Source: Pseudomonas sp. P8_241 (GTDB lineage: Bacteria; Pseudomonadota; Gammaproteobacteria; Pseudomonadales; Pseudomonadaceae). Taken from it: DNA of 64,000 nt. Shown here in pieces: positions 60,213-64,000 of the stretch. The notes beneath the pieces were generated by a model that saw only the letters and a program-made list of their open reading frames with translations, had not been told where the DNA came from and searched no databases. How positions within the stretch are numbered: the stretch's first letter is position 1; each line of letters begins with the position of its first letter. Location: contig NZ_CP125377.1 in assembly GCF_034008315.1 (NCBI RefSeq), positions 1,066,001 through 1,130,000 on the forward strand, given 5' to 3'. Both the position numbers and the translations under genes were made by a program.

Positions 60213-60617
60213 ATGCAAATCCAAGTCAATAGTGATAACCATATTCAAGGCAGTAAACGACTGGAGGAGTGGGTACGTACTACCATTGAGAGCACGCTCG
60301 AACGCTACGAAGAGGACCTGACACGCGTCGAGGTCCACCTGCGAGACGAGAACGGCGAGAAGCCCGGTCCCCACGATATACGCTGCCAACTGGAGGCGCG
60401 GCCAAAAGGCCATCAACCGATTTCCGTCACCCATAAAGCCGACAATCTGGAACTGGCGATAGACGGGGCTGCCGAGAAACTGGAGCATGCGTTGGAACAC
60501 CTGTTCGGCAAATTGCGCGGCAAGCCACGCGCCACCGTAGTACCGTTCGAACGCCACGCGGATGGGCTGCTGGAAGAAGAATTTCTTGAGAACGAACAGG
60601 CAGCACTTAACGGCTGA
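60213..60617 (+). CDS. HPF/RaiA-family ribosome-associated protein
   Basis: A 134-residue protein related to HPF/RaiA (S30AE): MQIQVNSDNHIQGSKRLEEW, LTRVEVHLRDENGEKPG and KADNLELAIDGAAEKLEHAL. Unlike hpf at 3259, it is not linked to rpoN, has no strong similarity to the short HPF, and ends with an acidic ELLEEEFLEN-type tail (sequence LLEEEFLENEQ). It may act as a second ribosome hibernation or stress factor. A terminator follows. Confidence 0.88.
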   Translation: MQIQVNSDNHIQGSKRLEEWVRTTIESTLERYEEDLTRVEVHLRDENGEKPGPHDIRCQLEARPKGHQPISVTHKADNLELAIDGAAEKLEHALEHLFGKLRGKPRATVVPFERHADGLLEEEFLENEQAALNG

Positions 60618-60649
60618 CACCTGATTCACATTTATCTTCCCAACGACAA

Positions 60650-60676
60650 CGGGCCTGCATTGCAGGCCCGTTTTGT
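60650..60676 (+). terminator. Rho-independent terminator after the HPF-like gene
   Basis: CGGGCCTGCA and TGCAGGCCCG form a 10-base stem followed by TTTTGTTTT. Confidence 0.88.
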
Positions 60677-60698
60677 TTTCAGCGATTATTGATTGCGA

Positions 60699-60863
60699 TC
60701 AAAGCACCACCGACGTCTGCACAACCGAGTCGCCTTGGTACTTCTGGTTCGTCAGCGTGTTGGTTTGCTGCGAGTCGATGATCTCGTAACGAACGCCCGG
60801 CGTGATGGTCCATTTGCCGATATCGATCCGGTCATCGAAAAAAAACGCGCTCCAGAGTCGCGA
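60699..60863 (-). pseudogene. TonB-dependent siderophore receptor fragment
   Basis: The minus strand encodes FDDRIDIGKWTITPGVRYEI and IDSQQTNTLTNQKYQGD, matching the interior of FecA-type TonB-dependent receptors. Frame continues to a stop at 60699 after SVVQTSVVL, and no receptor sequence exists on either side. The 5' side joins LWSAFFF from a run of T bases. It is therefore about 50 codons of a lost receptor of some 700-800 residues. It lies right beside the AraC gene, whose original target may have been this receptor. Confidence 0.75.
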
Positions 60864-60882
60864 GCGACGCCGACATTGAGCT

Positions 60883-61758
60883 CTAGCGCAGGAACGCCTG
60901 CCGATACTCACCGGGCGTTCCACCCAGCGCCTGGCGGAATCGGTTGGTGAAATGACTGGCACTGGAGAATCCACAGGCCAGGGCAATTTCACCCAGCGGC
61001 TGCGAAGTCGAACGCAACAGCTCCCGCGCCCGGTCGAGGCGCCGCGCCAGTACATACTGATGGGGCGGTAGGCCGAAGCTCTCGCGGAACATCCGCGCAA
61101 AGTGGTACTCCGACAATGCACACAGCGCCGCCAATTGCCCCAGGCTGATGGCGTCGGCCAGGTGACTGTCGATAAATTCCACCAGGTGCCGCCGCTGATG
61201 CGCGGCAAGCCCGCCCTTGAGGCGTAAACCCTGGCGTACATCGACCTGGCTGAGTAGCGCATGGCTGAGCATTTCGTGAGCCAGGCTGCTGGTGAGCAAG
61301 CGCTCGCCCGGCTCCTCCCAGTTCAGGGTAATCAACTGTCGAAAACGCCGCGCCTGCTGTGGATCTTCTAGAAAAGTCTGCTCGCGCAGCTGCAATTCCC
61401 GGGGCTCGCGATCGAGCAGGGTGACGCAATCCAGGGCGAATTGTTCGGGGCTGAAATACAGGTGCGCCAATCGAATATCGCCGTTGATCACCCATCCCGA
61501 CTGGTGATCGGCCGGCAGGATGCACAGCTTGTCCGGGCCGCCCATGTTGCCGGGCTGGTCGCGGCGAAAGGTCCCGGTGCCACCGGCGAGGTAGCAGGAC
61601 AACGTGTGGTGGCTCGGCGCTTCGTAATCCTGTGCGTCGTGGTGGTTGCTCCACAAGGCTGCGGACAAGCCATCACCGAGCTCGGCGCTGTGCTCCAGGC
61701 GAGCATTGGGCGAGCGGTTGAGGGCTTGAAAAACTTGTAGGGTATCCAGTGCAGCCAT
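60883..61758 (-). CDS. AraC-family regulator
   Basis: A 291-residue AraC regulator. An N-terminal cupin-like domain (HHTLSCYLAGGTGTFRRDQ) is followed by the two HTH motifs in residues about 190-290: ISLGQLAALCALSEYHFARM, FRESFGLPPHQYVLARRL and IALACGFSSASHFTNRFRQA. Effector is unknown. It is divergent from an EamA transporter gene, which it may control. A fragment of a TonB receptor lies at its 3' end. Confidence 0.9.
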   Translation of the reverse strand: MAALDTLQVFQALNRSPNARLEHSAELGDGLSAALWSNHHDAQDYEAPSHHTLSCYLAGGTGTFRRDQPGNMGGPDKLCILPADHQSGWVINGDIRLAHLYFSPEQFALDCVTLLDREPRELQLREQTFLEDPQQARRFRQLITLNWEEPGERLLTSSLAHEMLSHALLSQVDVRQGLRLKGGLAAHQRRHLVEFIDSHLADAISLGQLAALCALSEYHFARMFRESFGLPPHQYVLARRLDRARELLRSTSQPLGEIALACGFSSASHFTNRFRQALGGTPGEYRQAFLR

Positions 61759-61909
61759 GATCGTTGCTCTCTAACACCTGCATCCAACGCCTTGCATCCT
61801 ACTCCGTAGCCGTTCGCCTGCCAGCCCGACGCCGGACAAAAGCGCAAGTTTATGCAAGTGCATGAAGGCGAGGCGCAGGACACTGGGCGCCTATCGAGGA
61901 GCCTTTGTC

Positions 61910-62812
61910 ATGAACCTGTCTTTGTATTTGTTGACCGTGCTGATCTGGGGCACCACCTGGATTGCCCTGAAATGGCAACTGGGCGTGGTGGCGATTCCCG
62001 CGTCGATCGTCTACCGCTTCGGTCTCGCTGCGCTGGTGTTGTTCGTGATCCTGCTGTTGAGCCGACGCCTGCAAGTGATGAACCGACGCGGGCATCTGAT
62101 TTGCCTGGCGCAGGGACTGTGCCTGTTCTGCATCAACTTCATGTGCTTTCTCACCGCCAGCCAGTGGATCCCCAGCGGTCTGGTCGCTGTGGTGTTTTCC
62201 ACCGCCACCTTGTGGAACGCCCTGAATGCACGGGTGTTTTTCGGCCAGAACATTGCCCGCAATGTGTTGATGGGCGGTGCATTGGGCCTGTTCGGACTTG
62301 GTTTACTGTTCTGGCCTGAATTGGTCGGGCATACGGCCAGCCCGCAAACCTTGCTCGGTCTGGGCCTGGCACTGTGCGGAACCTTGTGTTTCTCGGCGGG
62401 CAACATGCTGTCGAGCCTGCAACAGAAGGCCGGCCTCAAACCGCTGACCACCAACGCCTGGGGCATGGCTTATGGCGCGGCAATGCTTTCGGTGTGGTGC
62501 CTGGTCAAAGGCATACCGTTCGACATGGAATGGAATGCCCGCTACATCGGCTCGTTGCTGTATCTGGTGATACCGGGGTCGGTGATCGGTTTCACCGCGT
62601 ACCTGACGCTGGTCGGGCGCATGGGGCCGGAACGTGCTGCGTACTGCACCGTGCTGTTCCCGGTGGTGGCGCTCAACGTATCGGCGTTCGCCGAGGGTTA
62701 TCAGTGGACTGCGCCCGCATTGGTGGGGCTTGTGTTGGTGATGGCGGGTAACGTGCTGGTGTTTCGAAAACCCAAACCACCGGTTGTACAGGGTAAGGGT
62801 CAGTTGGCTTGA
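61910..62812 (+). CDS. EamA/DMT-family transporter
   Basis: A 300-residue protein with ten predicted membrane helices in two EamA repeats (residues about 5-135 and 150-285). SLYLLTVLIWGTTWIALKWQ opens it, PSGLVAVVFSTATLWNALNA is in the first repeat and AYLTLVGRMGPERAAYCTVL in the second. Such proteins export amino acids, nucleosides or other small compounds. GAGGAG fits the ATG at 61910. Divergent from the AraC gene. Confidence 0.88.
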   Translation: MNLSLYLLTVLIWGTTWIALKWQLGVVAIPASIVYRFGLAALVLFVILLLSRRLQVMNRRGHLICLAQGLCLFCINFMCFLTASQWIPSGLVAVVFSTATLWNALNARVFFGQNIARNVLMGGALGLFGLGLLFWPELVGHTASPQTLLGLGLALCGTLCFSAGNMLSSLQQKAGLKPLTTNAWGMAYGAAMLSVWCLVKGIPFDMEWNARYIGSLLYLVIPGSVIGFTAYLTLVGRMGPERAAYCTVLFPVVALNVSAFAEGYQWTAPALVGLVLVMAGNVLVFRKPKPPVVQGKGQLA

Positions 62813-62816
62813 GTTG

Positions 62817-62850
62817 ACGGGCAGGCGTTTTTCAGCCTGCCCGTTTGTTT
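62817..62850. terminator. Bidirectional terminator between EamA and hydroxyacid dehydrogenase genes
   Basis: ACGGGCAGGC (62817-62826) and GCCTGCCCGT (62835-62844) form a 10-base stem, followed on the plus strand by TTGTTT. It separates two convergent genes. Confidence 0.85.
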
Positions 62851-63824
62851 CAGCCTTTCCAGACTTGCGGATTGACCAGATCCTGCGGGCGGCCACCCAG
62901 CAAGGCGCTGCGCAAGTTGTGCAGCGCGCGGTTAGCCATCGCTTCGCGGGTTTCGTGGGTGGCCGAACCGATGTGTGGCAAGGTTACGGCGTTTTTCAGC
63001 TGGAACAGCGGCGACTCGGACAAGGGTTCTTTTTCGTAGACGTCCAGCCCGGCGCCGCGAATCCGGTTGTTTTGCAGGGCTTCGATCAGCGCCGGCTCAT
63101 CGACCACCGGGCCGCGGGCGATGTTCACCAGAATGGCACTCGGCTTCATCAACGCCAGTTCGCGATGGCTGATCAGGTGTTTGGTTTTCTCGCTGAGCGG
63201 TACGACCAGGCAGACGAAATCAGCCTCGGCCAGCAATTGATCGAGGCTACGAAATTGCGCGCCGAGCTCCTGTTCCAGTTCGGTCTTGCGGCTATTACCG
63301 CTGTAGATGACTGGCATGTTGAACCCCAGGCGACCGCGTCGGGCGATGGCTGCGCCGATGTTGCCCATGCCAATAATGCCCAGTGTCTTGCCATGCACAT
63401 CGCAACCGAACAGTGGGGCACCGACGGTGGCCTGCCATTGCCCGGCCTTGGTCCAGGCGTCGAGTTCGGCGACGCGGCGGGCGCTGCTCATCAACAGGGC
63501 AAATGCCAGATCGGCGGTGCTTTCGGTGAGCACATCCGGCGTGTTGGTCAGCATGATCCCGCGTTCGTTGAAATACGCCAGGTCATAGTTGTCGTAGCCG
63601 ACCGATACGCTGGAGACAACTTCCAGCCTGGCGGCGTTTTCCAGTTGCGCGCGGCCCAGTTTGCGACCCACACCGATCAAGCCATGGGCGTGGGGCAGGG
63701 CTTCGTTGAATTGGGCATTGATGTCGCCGTGTTTCGGATTCGGCACGATGACGTCGAAGTCTTGTTGCAGGCGTTCAACCATTGCAGGGGTGACGCGGCT
63801 GAACGCGAGGACAGTCTTTTTCAT
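62850..63824 (-). CDS. D-isomer 2-hydroxyacid dehydrogenase (GhrB/TkrA-like)
   Basis: A 324-residue NAD(P)H-dependent 2-hydroxyacid dehydrogenase. The catalytic Arg is in LVNIARGPVVDEPALIEAL, the His in TLPHIGSATHETREAM, and the nucleotide motif is GIIGMGNIGAAIARRGRLG. Closest by eye to glyoxylate/hydroxypyruvate or 2-ketogluconate reductases (GhrB/TkrA). No gluconate genes are adjacent, so substrate is open. The start is ATG at 63824. Confidence 0.88.
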   Translation of the reverse strand: MKKTVLAFSRVTPAMVERLQQDFDVIVPNPKHGDINAQFNEALPHAHGLIGVGRKLGRAQLENAARLEVVSSVSVGYDNYDLAYFNERGIMLTNTPDVLTESTADLAFALLMSSARRVAELDAWTKAGQWQATVGAPLFGCDVHGKTLGIIGMGNIGAAIARRGRLGFNMPVIYSGNSRKTELEQELGAQFRSLDQLLAEADFVCLVVPLSEKTKHLISHRELALMKPSAILVNIARGPVVDEPALIEALQNNRIRGAGLDVYEKEPLSESPLFQLKNAVTLPHIGSATHETREAMANRALHNLRSALLGGRPQDLVNPQVWKG

Positions 63825-63860
63825 GGGAAGCGGCTCGTCGGGCGGTGAAGAATGCTTAGC

Positions 63861-63948
63861 AAGCTACAAGTTTCCAGCGGCAGGCTGCAAGTCAAAAAGC
63901 CGTTCGCTCGGCTTTTAACTTGAAGCTTGCCGCTAGCAGCTTGTAACT
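63861..63948. repeat. Second repeat family (GCTACAAG/CTTGAAGC type)
   Basis: AGCTACAAGTTTCCAGCGGCAGGCTGCAAG and AACTTGAAGCTTGCCGCTAGCAGCTTGTAA face each other around AAAAAGCCGTTCGCTCGGCTTTT, which is itself a short hairpin. Related to 33674. Confidence 0.75.
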
Positions 63949-64000
63949 GCCGTTCCGTTTATACTGGCGCCTTTCGCGGCTCGCTCACCGGGCCCGACAT

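Overview
The window is chromosomal DNA from a fluorescent Pseudomonas (P. fluorescens / P. putida group). Protein sequences and gene order match that genus: rpoN-hpf-ptsN-rapZ-ptsO, kdsD-kdsC-lptCAB, mlaFEDCB-ibaG-murA-hisGDC, pta/slyD, and folM-folE-folX. Repeated short elements of the type 'TGTAGGAGC(C/G)...' (REP/REPIN) lie in many of the intergenic gaps. No rRNA, tRNA, CRISPR array, prophage or intact insertion sequence was seen.

Layout. 0-1.6 kb: Mn-superoxide dismutase and a ZIP metal transporter. 1.6-8.7 kb (minus strand): nitrogen-PTS and sigma-54 genes (ptsO, rapZ, ptsN, hpf, rpoN), then LPS transport and Kdo synthesis (lptB, lptA, lptC, kdsC, kdsD). 8.9-16.9 kb (plus): the Mla phospholipid-trafficking operon, ibaG, murA, hisG, hisD, hisC. 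17-22 kb: periplasmic protease AlgW, a Nif3-like protein, and sulfate activation (cysD, fused cysNC). 22-31.4 kb: an acyltransferase, pta (with no ackA beside it), a DUF3565 protein, SlyD, glutathione peroxidase, an Old Yellow Enzyme, a glycosyltransferase, cysZ and trxB. 31.5-35.4 kb (minus): an aminotransferase, then folM-folE-folX with DUF1244 and HopJ-family genes. 35.6-38.5 kb: a probable light-response module made of a LitR/CarH-like MerR regulator, a short LOV photoreceptor and a possible degenerate PilZ protein. 38.6-41.6 kb: flavodoxin, an internally deleted class II aldolase remnant, a MEST-like alpha/beta hydrolase and an SDR. 41.6-49.4 kb looks accessory: an AmpDh3-like amidase, an orphan minus-strand terminator in a 580-base gap, a DUF1302/DUF1329 pair, a large LAL/MalT-type LuxR regulator and an AT-rich orphan gene. 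49.4-53.6 kb: homogentisate catabolism (IclR regulator, hmgA, fahA, maiA) with a clear palindromic operator. 53.7-64 kb: SirB1-like protein, a Leu/Glu-type dehydrogenase lacking a catalytic lysine, SOS gene yebG with a LexA box, psiE, DUF3509, sdaA with a divergent LysR gene, a second HPF-like protein, a TonB-receptor fragment, an AraC regulator, an EamA transporter and a 2-hydroxyacid dehydrogenase.

Functional links. FolE, FolX and FolM together make tetrahydromonapterin, the known cofactor of Pseudomonas phenylalanine hydroxylase. The products of that enzyme feed the homogentisate pathway encoded 15 kb away. CysZ and CysD/CysNC form the uptake and activation steps of sulfate assimilation. 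AlgW, RpoN, the LPS genes and Mla are all envelope-homeostasis functions. The most interesting points are the LOV/MerR module beside a pterin operon, the Lys-to-Val change in the dehydrogenase, two gene remnants (class II aldolase and TonB receptor), and an unexplained minus-strand transcription unit implied by the orphan terminator near 42.6 kb. All assignments come from reading the sequence and from memory of protein families; no database search was run.
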